From: Pieris napi
Taxonomy: Eukaryota > Arthropoda > Insecta > Lepidoptera > Pieridae
Length of the DNA stretch: 64,000 nt
Assembly: GCF_905475465.1 (NCBI RefSeq)
Contig: NC_062249.1
Coordinates: 2,678,501 to 2,742,500 of the forward strand
Direction of reading: 5' to 3'
In this document: positions 10,627 to 23,000 of the stretch, one piece after another
How the letters are laid out: each line of letters begins with the position of its first letter
How positions within the stretch are numbered: the stretch's first letter is position 1
The notes under the pieces: generated by a model
What the model saw: the letters and a program-made list of their open reading frames with translations, nothing else
Databases searched by the model: none
Told to the model about the DNA's origin: nothing
Position numbers and translations under genes: made by a program

Positions 10627-12510
10627 ATGATGCAACATCAATACTGGGTGACTAAGAAGACTGTTTTAAAAAAACTAGGTACTAAAGAAGATGAATGTAT
10701 TGTTGCTTCCGATGCTGAACTCGACGCTAAGTTAGAGTTATTTCAATCAATATCAGACAGTTGTTTGCAATTGCAACGTATACTAGATCAGTATCAGGAG
10801 CGTTTATGTGTGTTAGCGCAAGAGGAAAATTCACTTGGAAAGTTTCTTCGTGATGCTGGTAAAAGCAATGATGCCGCCGGGAAACACATGATTTCAGCTG
10901 GAAAAGCAATATCCTACACGGGACAGCAACGTGTAGCTGTGAGAAGTCCGCTCTTAAGATTATACCACGAAGTAGAAACATTTAGAATTCGTGCTGTTAA
11001 AGATATGAGGATGACAGTGTCTGCTATGGAAAAAGCGCGTATTGAATATCGAGCTGCTCTTAGTTGGATGAAATCCAGCAGTGCGCAGCTGGATCCAGAT
11101 ACCGGTCGTGGTCTTGAAAACTTTCGGAAAGCTCAGCGACAAGTAAAGGAGAGCAAAAAAATATTTGATAAGCTTACCTTGGATGTTTTACAAAAGGTAT
11201 TATTGGTTTTTGTGACTAATCATATAATAAACAAATATAATGTAGCTATTATATATCCAAGAATGGCAGTCTGTCTAGTGCATGCTATTTTTGAAATATA
11301 ATATTTAATTTTTTTAAATACAGTGTAAACTCTTTTTAACGTAAAGATGAGTAAAATTTGTATGGTTTAACACAAAACCCATACATTAATTCTTCCGTCC
11401 CTATAACAAACAAAATGCTTGGTCCCTTGAAATTCGTTTAAAGAGTTTACACTGTAGTTCAGTTTAGAATTTATAATTTTTGAATATTTTGGTTATATGT
11501 TAGTATATGTTTTAGTGGGTAGTGATCTGTGATACTAAAGTCAAATAAATAATAATCTGTCATTATTACAGATAGATTTATTAGCTGCAGCCCGATGCAA
11601 TATGTTCTCCCATGTTCTATCAAACTATCAAAATTCTTTTCTGAGTGTCTCTACAAAAGTTGCACAAACTTTAAGTGGCACCATTGAAAGTATGAGCTCA
11701 TCTCCCCAATATGAATTTTGCATCTTGAAAACTCTATCCGATAATGGCAATGATGGAGAGACAAAGGATAAAGATCAACTACTTTTCTTTCAAGTGAGTA
11801 TATTGTGGGTTTTTGATATTGCATTTCAACTAAACCTTGATTACCTTGATTTTTATTTAAAATATTTTTTTTAAGTGTGAATTTTCTCTGCATGTTTTTG
11901 ATAACATAACTAACTTATTTGTTTTAAGAAAAAGTTATATTTATAGGATGAGTACAAAGACAACAATCTTGATAAATCAGAGAATATTGAAAAGACGAAC
12001 CACAATGACAACGAGAACCAACCGTCCACAGCCATAGTTGCAGATTCATCTGACAGTCTTATTAATACAGAAACTGACACACAGGATAATAATGTTGAAA
12101 TTAGTGCAGACTTGGCGGGCTTGCAGTTAGGTGGGGGTGACATGCCTGCAAATTTTGCATTTATGCCTTCACAACTTCTCCAAGTAAGTATAACATTATA
12201 AGTGTTATCTTAATTAACTTCTTAATAAGCAAGTATTGATACATAAGAAATATGAGTAGAGAATTTACAGATATAATTTACTCATGATAAATTTCAGGAC
12301 TTTGCGGGATTTATGGAAACACCGCTTCAACCACAAAGCTCTCAAAATGAAAAAGATAAGAATTCTATAACTCAAAAAATTGCTCAGCCTCTACCAGTAC
12401 CAAAGAAAGAAGATAAAGTAGCATGGTTTAAGCTCTTTGCAGAATTAGATCCTCTTGCGAATCCTGATAACATTCCTGGAACTAATAATAATCAAAGTCA
12501 TGCAGCTTAA
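10627..12510 (+). CDS. ICA69: ICA69 / islet cell autoantigen 1 family protein (AH/BAR domain)
   Basis: The coding exons are 10627-11196, 11572-11793, 11947-12183 and 12298-12510, all phase 0 with GT-AG borders, giving 413 residues. Residues 1 to about 250 form the arfaptin-homology (AH/BAR) domain, seen from family landmarks KEDECIVASDAELDAKLELF, EEVETFR-like YHEVETFRIRA, AALSWMKS and DLLAAARCNMFSHVL. A low-complexity acidic linker follows, then the conserved C-terminal motif AWFKLFAELDPLANPD. Known family role: membrane-curvature binding with PICK1 and Rab2 in dense-core vesicle biogenesis and synaptic trafficking. An in-frame stop just upstream favours the ATG at 10627 (a second ATG follows at once). 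The protein lacks some 20-30 N-terminal residues of fly and human homologues, so an upstream exon may have been missed. Confidence 0.93.
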
Positions 12511-14095
12511 GTATTTAACCTTCTTACTTCTATTAATATTAAAAAGGACATATTTTTCAATAGTTAGCATTATTTTTCAAAAAATTTTCATTTGACTGCA
12601 GTAACATATTTTTCTATGAAGAAGACCTACAATTTAATTGCAGTACTTCAAATTTCTCGAAATATTATTTACATTTATTATAATTTCTATTAAAATCCCA
12701 TGATACATTTAGTTTTAGTTCTAATCTAAAAAGTCATGTTAATATATAATATATAACAAGTAAAATTAGCAAGTATAAATATTTTGCTTTTTTCATATTT
12801 ATGTGTTTCCAAATAGTGCTAAGATCTGTAAAAATCTCAAAGTACAAATATGTGTTATTACTTAGTTTATACAGCAACAATCATTTGTATTGATCACAAA
12901 AATCATGAAATATCTAAAAATAATTATATTTACTATATACTATTGCATGTATAATTCCTGCAAGCTTGTATTATTTTTATTCCATCTAATACAATTGTAG
13001 ATAACATACTATATTGTACAATGTATTAACCTCAATTTACATAAAATCTGATAACTGTTATTTGGTACTAAAAACACTGTAAGCACACATGCACATAATT
13101 TTTACTTTATTTCATAACAATTCTTTGCATTAAGAGTAAAAATATAATCAGGTAACATGAATAGGAAGGCACTGGGTGGCCTTATCCCTAGCAAGCAATT
13201 TCTTTCAACCCTTGTAAAGGAAATAATGATGGGAGAGTGCAAGAAGTGCATAACTAAAAAAAATATTGCAACAGTATACATACGTATATATAAAATTTCT
13301 GTATTCAAACATTCCATTATAGGCTGTACAGTGTACACTACTTATTAAACAAACTTTTTTCATATTTTAATATGCAAATTATTTTAGTGCTATATTATTT
13401 TTATTGGATAATATTTAGACCCATGGAACTGGGTTTTATGTACAACTTAGTACTACTAACTAGTCAACATTGAGGCAACAAAACCAAAGATATACCTACC
13501 TATGTAGTTTTGTGATGTATTTAATTAGAAGCTATGTTTAATATTATAACTATAATTGATTTATTTTGTGTTCTCTTTATAATCCATATTATGTAATGTG
13601 TATTAAATGTTATGTACTGAATTGTATGGTTTTTTTTAAATCTACTATTAGTGAAATTATCATGCAAACTAGATAATTTACTTATCTGCCCTGGCTTAGT
13701 GCTTAACATAGGTACATGGCTAACAACTTGGTGGTCCTGGGTTAAAATTTAGCTGATGCAATAGTTGATTAACAAAGAAACAACAAAATATTGATTTTCC
13801 AATTGGCTTATATAAAAATAGTTTTATTATTAAAACAATCCTTTTTCTGTTTAATGAGTTGACTAGGTGCAACATAAGTATAAATGGAGGTGCTACATCT
13901 AATATATAAAATTCTCGTGTCGCGGTGTTTGTAGTTTGTAGTCATTTTATGATTTGTCATTCTGATAAACAATAAACTACAAGCTCCCACCTTTTCAGAA
14001 TGCCAAATCATAAAATGACTGCTTCACGACTGATTTAGTGATTTGAGAGCGACCGCCGATTCGAAAACCGCTGTGTGAGTTCGAAAAGTGAGTTA
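12511..14095. other. ICA69 3' UTR and intergenic sequence
   Basis: AT-rich sequence after the ICA69 stop, presumably with its 3' UTR in the first few hundred bases. A Helitron-like start (TCTAATATATAAAATTCTCG) occurs at about 13899. A small hairpin pairs 'agtcattttatgatttg' (from about 13942) with 'caaatcataaaatgact' (to about 14021). The 60- to 80-codon open frames here look like chance. Confidence 0.45.
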
Positions 14096-14729
14096 AGGCG
14101 GAAACACACTTACGTGCCGTGGCGTGTCGTGACGCGCCAGAAGCATATTGGCGACACAACAGGCAAATGTGTTTCTATACCCGCGTGTGGCTCGTGGCGC
14201 GACCATCTAGCGGGCATTTTTTAATTTATTATATTTGCAGCAAAATGACTGACGATCATATAGAACTTGTACGTCAACGAAAAGTTACATATGACTCAAA
14301 GTGTAAAGAGTACAAGGATCAATTGATCAGAAATGCTGCTTGGGAAGAAATTGCTGAAATTTTGAAAGAACCCGGTACATCAATAAAATAGTATTTAGAA
14401 GTTTCATTGCTAAGAGAAATTGAAGGTCTTCACTATCCGAATCAGAAGAAAATATTATGTATGTTTGAACGCTGCAAAGGTTTGTTAAGTACTGTTAAGA
14501 AATAACGCCAGAGTACGCCACGACACGACACGTAAGTGTGCACACTCACCGTCACGACAGTAAGCATCACGACACGCCAGAAGCATATTGGTTTCATACA
14601 TTTAATATGATTAGAAACATATTTGCATGTTGTGTCGACTGTCGTGTCGCAACACGTTCTGTCTAATCATATTAAAATATGCTTCTGGCGCGTCACGACA
14701 CGCCACGACACGTAAGTGTGTTTCCGACT
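14096..14729 (+). mobile_element. PIF/Harbinger-type element with MADF-domain remnant
   Basis: The terminal inverted repeats begin AGGCGGAAACACACTTACGT (left) and AGTCGGAAACACACTTACGT (right, reversed), flanked by TTA target duplications at 14093-14095 and 14730-14732. Inside, after a TTTGCAG acceptor-like site, an open frame at 14245-14391 reads like the first helices of a MADF/Myb-SANT-like domain (ELVRQRKVTYDSKCKEYKDQ, then AAWEEIAEIL). This is the accessory DNA-binding protein of Harbinger elements. The transposase gene is absent, so the copy cannot move on its own. Confidence 0.75.
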
Positions 14730-14839
14730 TTACAGAATCGCAGGGAAGATCGGATAGTAAAATGTGTGCGTTTTCCAATTACAGAGCATAATGCGACTCA
14801 GTGCCGCATAATGCTGAAGCTTAATTGGAACGTGAATTA

Positions 14840-15694
14840 TAGTGCTTTTCATGAAAGAAGTCCCGCGGCGATTTTTGGAACTAAATTTGACAGGTCGGCA
14901 ATGATGTCATTCGTCGATGTTATCAAGTTCGTTTGTTGTGGTAGATTTTTGTGAATTTTTAACTAGCTTAGTGCATTTTAAAGATTGACTACAATGCCAA
15001 AAGTTGTAAAAAGTTCGGCTCGAGAAATGATATTAAAGGTGAAAGAGTTCTGTGAAGCGGAACATAAGAATCAAGATGTTTTAATACCACTAAACAATGT
15101 TCGGAAGAGAGTTGCCGCCATAACAGGTACTTTTTAGAGTTGCCATTTAATAATTTTTTGCTGTATTGATGGGACTTTTATGATATAAATTCGTTTTTGC
15201 GACAAAATTTAACAAATACTTAACGTGATGAAACTAGGTAACTGAAATTAAAACATATATTACATAAGCATATAAACTTAAAGTTATTATTATTTTTAAT
15301 TGTTCATAATTTAATTGCAGGTGTGTCAGAGAAAACTATAACAAGAATTACAAACGAAGGTATTGTAACAACAGCGGCGTGTACTTCGAAAAAAAATGTA
15401 ACCCAACAATTATGCAATAAAACTCTGAATAAAAAATTGTATTGCTTTTCTTTACCCTATTTTCTCATATTTTCCCTGTAAGTAGGTAGAACACCGCTAA
15501 TATAAGTAAATAAAAATATACTTTTTACATAACAGAAATATTGTTTCATCGAAGTATGCTGAAAATAATATTATTTGATAAATTACATCTGCTTAATGTA
15601 AATAAAATAGGTAAATTTTTTACTCATAAATGGCAACATTACGGCATGCGATTGCAGCGCCGCGTCTGGGGGACTTCTTTCATGAAAAGGACTA
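14840..15694 (+). mobile_element. Tc1/mariner-type non-autonomous element, copy 1
   Basis: The ends are TAGTGCTTTTCATGAAAGAA and, reversed, TAGTCCTTTTCATGAAAGAA, flanked by TA duplications (14838-14839 and 15695-15696). Near the left end an open frame from about 14995 (MPKVVKSSAREMILKVKEF...) continues after an intron with typical GT/AG borders into GVSEKTITRITNEG at about 15321. This is a helix-turn-helix N-terminus of a transposase-like protein that then stops. The catalytic part is deleted. A second copy lies at 61098-61960. Confidence 0.75.
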
Positions 15695-15779
15695 TAGTTT
15701 TCAAATGCATCAGCAGAGTGCGCTAAGTCAGTGTTGAAAAAAAAATGTTCTGAATAGAGTTAGCAACCTCATTAATGTA

Positions 15780-16205
15780 TAAATAAATGGTTAACAATAA
15801 TAATTGGTTGAAAACTTTTTACGCTTATTTTAATAATCAAATTATTTCATTAACATTTTTTTACTGAAATAAGAGAAAACCTTTAAAGAATATAAGGTTT
15901 TAACAAGCTAAATTAACAGTAAAATATATAGTTTCATGTAAGAAGTTTACATTTCATATATTAAATGTGGAATATAAAAAAAGTAACTATTTATACCTTC
16001 ATCCATACTTATATTTATTTTTTTTAGCAGTTTGAAATAACTTTAATTATTTTCAAAATCTACGACGAAACAAATTTTTCAACAATTAATAATATTTACT
16101 AACGAAAATTTCGATAAATGCCAACTTAATGAAAAACACTGGTCAATTTTCTGTCACTGTGTTGGTATTTATTGCGAGAAGCACGCGAGAGCATTCGTTT
16201 TGAGA
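15780..16205. other. AT-rich sequence inside the nested transposon stack
   Basis: I see no coding potential or named repeat in this stretch. It is probably the original interior of the inverted-repeat element spanning 14763-16800. Confidence 0.35.
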
Positions 16206-16209
16206 GTGC

Positions 16210-16735
16210 TCAATTGTGCGAAGCGTTGCTGTAGTTGGAACAAGCCTTGTTGTATGTCCAAAAAAATATAAACGATTTTAAAACAAATGGTGACTTTCAC
16301 CAGTATAATACGCGAAATAGAACTAATTTGAGTGTACGACCAACCAGGCTCCAAAAGATAAACCACTCCTTATATGGAAATTGTATTCGTTTTTACAACA
16401 AACTCCCAAGCGAAATTAGAGAATTATCACTAAATAAATTCAAAGCCCTCGTTAAACGAAAATTAATCAACAAAGCTTTTTATAAATTTGAGGACTACTT
16501 AAATGATCCTAATCCTTGGGATTGATTTGCTCCAGTTCAAACAATTTGTATGACAATACTTGGCGATTAAAAGAGTGGCGGAAAGTTTCTTGCCAGTTCT
16601 TCTTACCCGCTCTACGCCCTTGACTTGCGAACTGGTAGTAAATGTAAATTTACGATTAATTTAACATGACGATTCAAAAGTGTACTTGGTTACCCACTTG
16701 AATAAAGATATTTTGAGTTTGAGTTTGAGTTTCAA
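16210..16735 (+). repeat. 5'-truncated LINE with TTTGAG tail (family B)
   Basis: An open frame at 16235-16525 reads like the C-terminal end of a non-LTR retrotransposon reverse transcriptase (HQYNTRNRTNL, LYGNCIRFYNKLPSEIREL, KALVKRKL). It is followed by a 3' UTR with 'cttgccagttcttcttaccc' and ends in repeats of TTTGAG at 16713-16732, a typical LINE tail. The 5' nine-tenths are missing. Confidence 0.75.
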
Positions 16736-17015
16736 CGTTGAGCATTATGCCGCATTATGCGCTCTAGTGCTGTAATTGGAAAACGAATGCACTGCAATGT
16801 GGATACCTTTAGGTAATTGTGTTCTGTAATACACTGACTGACACTTGACAATACCAGGCGGTTGTTAGATTTTTATGTCATGATTTTCCTAGGCTGTGCT
16901 AACAACATCAAAGTGAGAAAACATTGAAAATGCTTATTTGAAATTGTTTAAAGTTAAAATAATAGTTCTTCTGTATTAAAAGCATAAAATTCGCATTAAA
17001 ATAATAACGTAAACA

Positions 17016-20000
17016 ATGTTTAACTCGTGTAAGTAGAACTTAGATTGTTGAACAAAAAATACAGATCTTTTTAACATATTTTATATGCTCTCTTTATGTG
17101 ATATTTCTTTTTAGTTTTTCGCAATTGGCTCGGAACTGAAGATCCACCAACAAAGGTCATCGAAGTGCGACCGGATAATTATGTGTCCAGACCAATATAT
17201 TACAGGGATGATTCAATGTTGTTATATGGTCCAAAGACCCCCAATGATGGGAAAAATTCGAAAGATAAATTCTATGAAATTGTCTTACATAAACCCTTTA
17301 CAGAAAGCTTGCATCAGATGTACAGGTTTGAACTTTTGATTTATAGTAACACTATTAATTTAAGACAAGAAAATTATGTAATTTTTTAAAATTTCTGCGT
17401 TTTAGCTTATTTCGATCGGAAAGTCGTGAAATTTCTGAAGAAAGATTTATTACATTCAAAGACAGAATACCAGTTTATGTTAAAATTACTAAAGAGGTAA
17501 GTGAAATGTGAATGCTGGACTTTAATATTACTATCATTTCCATATTAGGGTAAATTTCTGACCCAATTATAAATGTGAATATATATACAAGCTATATGTA
17601 CCTAATATTTTCTAAACATAATTAGCATTAATTTGTATTTTATTACTTGTACTTGTGTCTTAATATTTAAAAAAAATAAATCTCAAGTTCAGAATTTTTT
17701 AAATTTTTGTTTGAGAAATCAAAAGGGTAGTGATGTGATGTATATTATTTCTTTTGTTATGTATTTCAGTGTACAGTCCCAAGTCTTCAAAAGCTTTGTG
17801 ACATTCTCAGCGAACATAACTCGTGGACTGTGGCACACATAGTTGCACATTTTGGCCAGTATGAACTTCTTAATGAACCAGATGTTCAGAGACACATTAA
17901 TGAAGTTGACCCTGTTACAGGAGCCTCTGCACTTATGGTGAGTAGGATTATAAACTTAAAAAAAATATATATATAAGAATCATCAGAAAAAATAACATTG
18001 TGACAGCATCATCATTAACTGCTGGGGATTTATTGCTTATAATAGACCTAGTTTAGAGCTGTGTAGACTAATAATGTCTACATGGACTCTTACCACTGAG
18101 ATTGTGAGTTCGAACCCATGTCTTAATTACATTTTTAAATTTAGAATTTAATATATAATAATAATATTAGATTCATTTGGCCAGTCCAATCCATCCATCT
18201 CGTCAGTCTTTTAGTTTGCAATGTTTATTATTAATGATTGATTTATAAACAAATTATTGAATTGAAAAAAAACAAGGACATGCATTGCAGGTGGCAATTA
18301 GAACAGGAAATGTACGAATGGTACAGAGCCTTATATCAATCAATTCATCTCTGGAAATAATTGATCACGACCACAACTCTGTATTTCATTATGCCGCTGC
18401 AAGTAACAAGGAAGTTATTAATGTAAGTGCTTTTTGATTCATATTAAAGATTTGCTATTAAATGTTTGTCTATAACACTACTTATGTAGCATATAAATAA
18501 AAAAAAAAACATTATAAGCTATCTAAAATTTATTAAATTCCAATTATTTATTCTTTGTGTTTTGAGTACATCTAGTGGAGTAAGGATGTTGCACTGTTTC
18601 CTGTAAGGGAGCGTTCAAGTATTACGTAACGAATTTGGGGAAGTCCTTTTGTAAAACGTTACGATACGGGGCGAGGATTGAATTATGCATTATTGTTAAT
18701 ATTATTTTCGACTTTCCAGTACTTTCCATCACATAATGGTAATTTTTAGGTATAAAGAGTCACTAGGTGGTCACGAAACGTTTTACTATACTTGGCTACA
18801 GTACTGTACTGTACTTGGGTACAAAAAAACGTTACGGCGCGTTACATGGGGTGAGTCAATAATCTCCAAAAATTGCGTGACGTAATACTTGAACGCTCCC
18901 TGCCCTAATGGGAGGATACTCAGTCTCGCTACTGACCGGCCCCTATCAAGGGTCCAATAGGTCCAGAGATTGTAATATCGCTCAGAGACATTACTTACGC
19001 GATATAACGTAATCGCACTGTTTTTAAGATTTTTTTCTAAATTTTACATTGCTATGTTTTCGTCCATAATTTGTTACGTTACCAAATGACACAGAAATGA
19101 TGCATTTCAATTTCTCCAGGCCCTTGCCAGCAAAACATCGAAATTCCTAAACTTATTCAACAAGCAAGGGTACACACCGCTACACATGGCTTGTCTCGCA
19201 GACGCGCCTGACTGCGTCCGAGCCTTGTTAATGGCTGGAGCTGACGTGAATCTAACAGCCGCCAAACGGACTGCTAGCAATTCACAGGCTATTCCAGGTA
19301 TAATACCGTTTTTCGCTCTTCGGGCTGTAGCTTGTATCTATGGCGCTTAACGTAGGATATATAGTTATAAGTTCTAAGACAATAAAAAAAGGGTGCGTGT
19401 AAAAAACAACAATTGATAATATTTCTTTGAAAAAAATAATTAAAACTCCTTTATTTGTTTAAAAGGTACTAAAAAGGTCATTATGGTCATTCAAAATTCT
19501 TGGCATAGCTGCTAACTTCACGCATATTCTATTTCTTTTTACTTGTAGATTGTCTTATTCCCATCTCGCCCGCGCACGCTCGGCGCCCGGCTGGTTTAAA
19601 AAGAATTCGTAATCGGGCAACTTCATACTGATAATTTTGTGTCACGTGCGCGCGCATCGTAAAATTTCACTCTCATCAATTTTTCATAACGCGCCTAAAG
19701 AAGTATAACTTCAAAAATACAATAAAATATGACATCACAAATTTAACACACATACACATCAATCACATTAGAACATAAGCAAGCTCTAGGGAAAAAATTA
19801 AACAAACAACTAAAAAAACATATAAATATGAAGAAATAATAATAATAACTAAAAATTATTAAAAAATTAAATAACCAAAACTAAATGAAAACTTAAACCT
19901 CATTAAGAGCATGAAAAACAAAGTTACGGTAAGTTGGAAGACTATTGTAAAATATATCATTATTTTCATTAATGTAAGTAATAAAGTTTTAAGAGCGAGA

Positions 20001-23000
20001 TAGCCATTGGACCATTAAAAGTAGCAGATAAGCGAGCCGTAGGTACGTATAGAAGACTTTAATTCTAGTAACTCTAGGATTACAAATAAAGCAAAATTAT
20101 AATAGAGAATGTGCGGGAAACGAATGTCGTGGGATTTGAGGTCGCAGTGCTAACCTTTTTTTATTATAACAGAGTCATTATAGTTCGACTGTATCATCTT
20201 AATGAATATGAAAAATTTAAAAGTATTCTTCGAGTATTGATAAAACTACGCGTAAATACGAATTAGGTATGTATATTACTTCGCATAATCACCGGTTCGC
20301 ACAGACGTAACTACAATGACCATATGATTATCAAACCCATAACCCATAGATAATTTTTATACAAAAATTCCAGATCGCAAAAAAGTATCCGTATTCTAAC
20401 GTAATTGTTTAATACATAAATTTTATGTGGGTGCGTATATTAATTACTTAATTTTAATTAAAAAAAGTCCCTCGGTAATCTTATCCAAAAGGTAAAATAA
20501 ATAATAATCGTATCGGGTTGCAAGGCACAGAACTGACTTTAAAATAAAATGAAATTTAAAAAATATTGGTTGTTTGTAAAGTAGGTTTACGATCGAGATG
20601 TTTACGTGATAACGTCTTATTGGTGATATAAGTTTTTAGGAAGTAAGGAATTAATGAAGATAACAATTTTTTCAAATTTTAAATTACATCTATCGTTTTA
20701 TTCACACTTTTGATGATAAATTTCGGGTGTAAAATGACAAGTTTACTTATTCGACTATGATATACATTTTTCTTCATACATACATTCATACAAACATACT
20801 TTTATACATTTATACAAACATATATGCCAGCCTCCGCTCGTGAGGATTCCGCGTGACAAGTTTCACGGAATGACTGGCAGCGCTCGAGATGAGACGGGAG
20901 ATCGGTCCGTCTCTCTCTCGTTATACCTGCGATCGCGCTCGTGAGGTTTTGGTGTGACACAAGTTTCTGAACATGTCACCCGACTAAAACGATTTTAAAG
21001 ACGTTATCACGTCAAAAAAATAATATGAACGCTACTACAACTGTAATGGGGCTTTTAAACGGGCCATGTTTTCCTCCAATTGATGGTTGCACTGTTGGCA
21101 ACTAATTGCCCGGCCATTACAAAAATATTTTAATGATGGCCGAGCAATCTATGGCTGAGAAAAATGTTGCAATATATCTGCAATAGTATGGCCCATGATG
21201 CAGACTCCTATACGGGCTACACAAACCGGCAACAATGGCTGACGAAATCACACTTGTCGCAGCAGCTTATATTGTTTTAAAAAAGAAGAGATTGTGGATT
21301 CGACCTTACTTAAATAGGCGTGAAACTGTAGACAATTTGAGTCTAGAAATAAGCCTTGATAATAAATTATTCAAGAACTTTACTAGAATGTCAAAAGGCG
21401 ACTTCGACTTTCTTTTAAACAAAATTGGGCCAAAAATAAAAATAATATTTTTGTAAGCCTTGTTCCTTTTATGCCAAACTTTTAAGCGGTTTCATTCCAT
21501 GCATCTTTTTTAGCATTCTTATCTTTGTATATGCCGGTTTTTATATCCCACAACTCAGGGTGTAAATGTACTTCATTAATGAAATCAGTAATTGTCTCGT
21601 TAGACCACGTTGTAGTCATTTTTACGTAGAAGCCTAACCTCAAAATGTAGCTGATCGCAAAACACAGAATATAACAACAGCAACTGCAACAGGCACACTT
21701 CACTCATAGCAAACTTCATGTCGCGTAGAAAAGGATAGGTACACTGTGCCATAACAAAGAGAGTGACTGAAACAACAATAGAACTGGCTGTGCAATATTG
21801 CAGTTGAATTCGATAGCCTAGCGATCGTCCGGCAACCCATCGGGGCAACATCGGCCATAAGTGGCTATACAAAACATGTTTGGCTATATGGCCGAGACAT
21901 TACTGCAATATTGTATAGTGTGGCTGCTATTGTTTGCAATGTTGCCGGGCCACAGTCAGCAAAAATGGCCCGTTTAGAAGCGCTATAATGTTCACAAAAA
22001 ATAGTGCGATTTTACATGAATTACAATCTAGCCTATACAATAATTACGGTTAATAAGTAATATTATGTTGACTTAATTTTCTACACTACTAATAAATAGA
22101 TTAAACTAACGTAATGTTCATTAACAGTCTTAGTGTTCTATAATGACTAGACAATATATTCGTGTGTCCGAGATACCGCACTTGCTCTTATATTCTCTAC
22201 TCTCTTTTTTAACTCAAAAGGTTTAGTTCTCTTTAGGCGTTTTATTCCTGTTGTATCAAGAAGTTTATTGCCTCAGCATTCACATGGCTATGTTAAGTGA
22301 GCTAAGTCAAACCGTTTCGCCGTATTTAGGACCGTATCCACATTAAGATCCTTGTGGATACTTTAATTTTTAATATACCATGGTGCATTGGCAATGTCCC
22401 GAAGAAGCTTGTATTGAAACCTTTAAGTCTTCACTGTCGAGAACTACTGTTAGCCCTTGTTGGTGTTAAAAAAGGCCATATGCGTTCCAGGACAGAATTT
22501 TTAGAATGTTGGTCATTTTTGGGTATTCAATGTTTCGGAATATTTGTGTTAAGCCTTTAATGCCTGACACGAACTGACCCTGCAGCACTCCTGTCCTTAA
22601 AAAAATGTTTAGCTTCAAACAGACGGCTCATCGGTCTAGTGGTTAGTACCCCTGACTGCGAATCCATGGGTACCGGGTTCGATCCCCGGCTGAGACAAAC
22701 ATCGATGTGATGAGCATTTAGTGTTTTTCTTAGGTCTTGGGTGTTTAAATATGTATTTATCTATGTATAATATGTATGTATATCCGTTGCCACTAGGCAA
22801 TGTGTTATGGGTACTAACCCATAAAACAAGCTTCACCAGCTTACCATGGGACTAGGTCAATTGGTGCGAATTGTCCCATCATAAAAAAAAACAAAAAAAA
22901 ACGGTAAAACCCATTATGAAACCCTAATAAATTAGGGAATACCTATTCTATATAAGGCCTAATGTTTCCCATATAAAACTAAACAATAAACTATTATATT

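Larger units (their letters stand above)
14763..16800. mobile_element. larger inverted-repeat element broken by later insertions
   Basis: 'gcgttttccaattacag' at about 14767, followed by 'gccgcataatgctgaagc', has its reverse complement at about 16738-16792 ('gagcattatgccgcattatg' ... 'ctgtaattggaaaacgaatg'). These look like the two ends of one DNA element. Its interior now holds a Tc1-like MITE (14840-15694) and a LINE fragment (16210-16735), so it predates both. Exact ends and target duplication are not resolved. Confidence 0.5.

Noticed and set aside
10727..11142. - strand open frames opposite ICA69 exon 1
   Set aside because: Shadows of the AH-domain exon in other frames.
22622..22700. Possible tRNA gene with A and B boxes
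   Set aside because: Box-like motifs are present but the 3' half does not close an acceptor stem, and the sequence continues into a SINE body with an A-rich tail.
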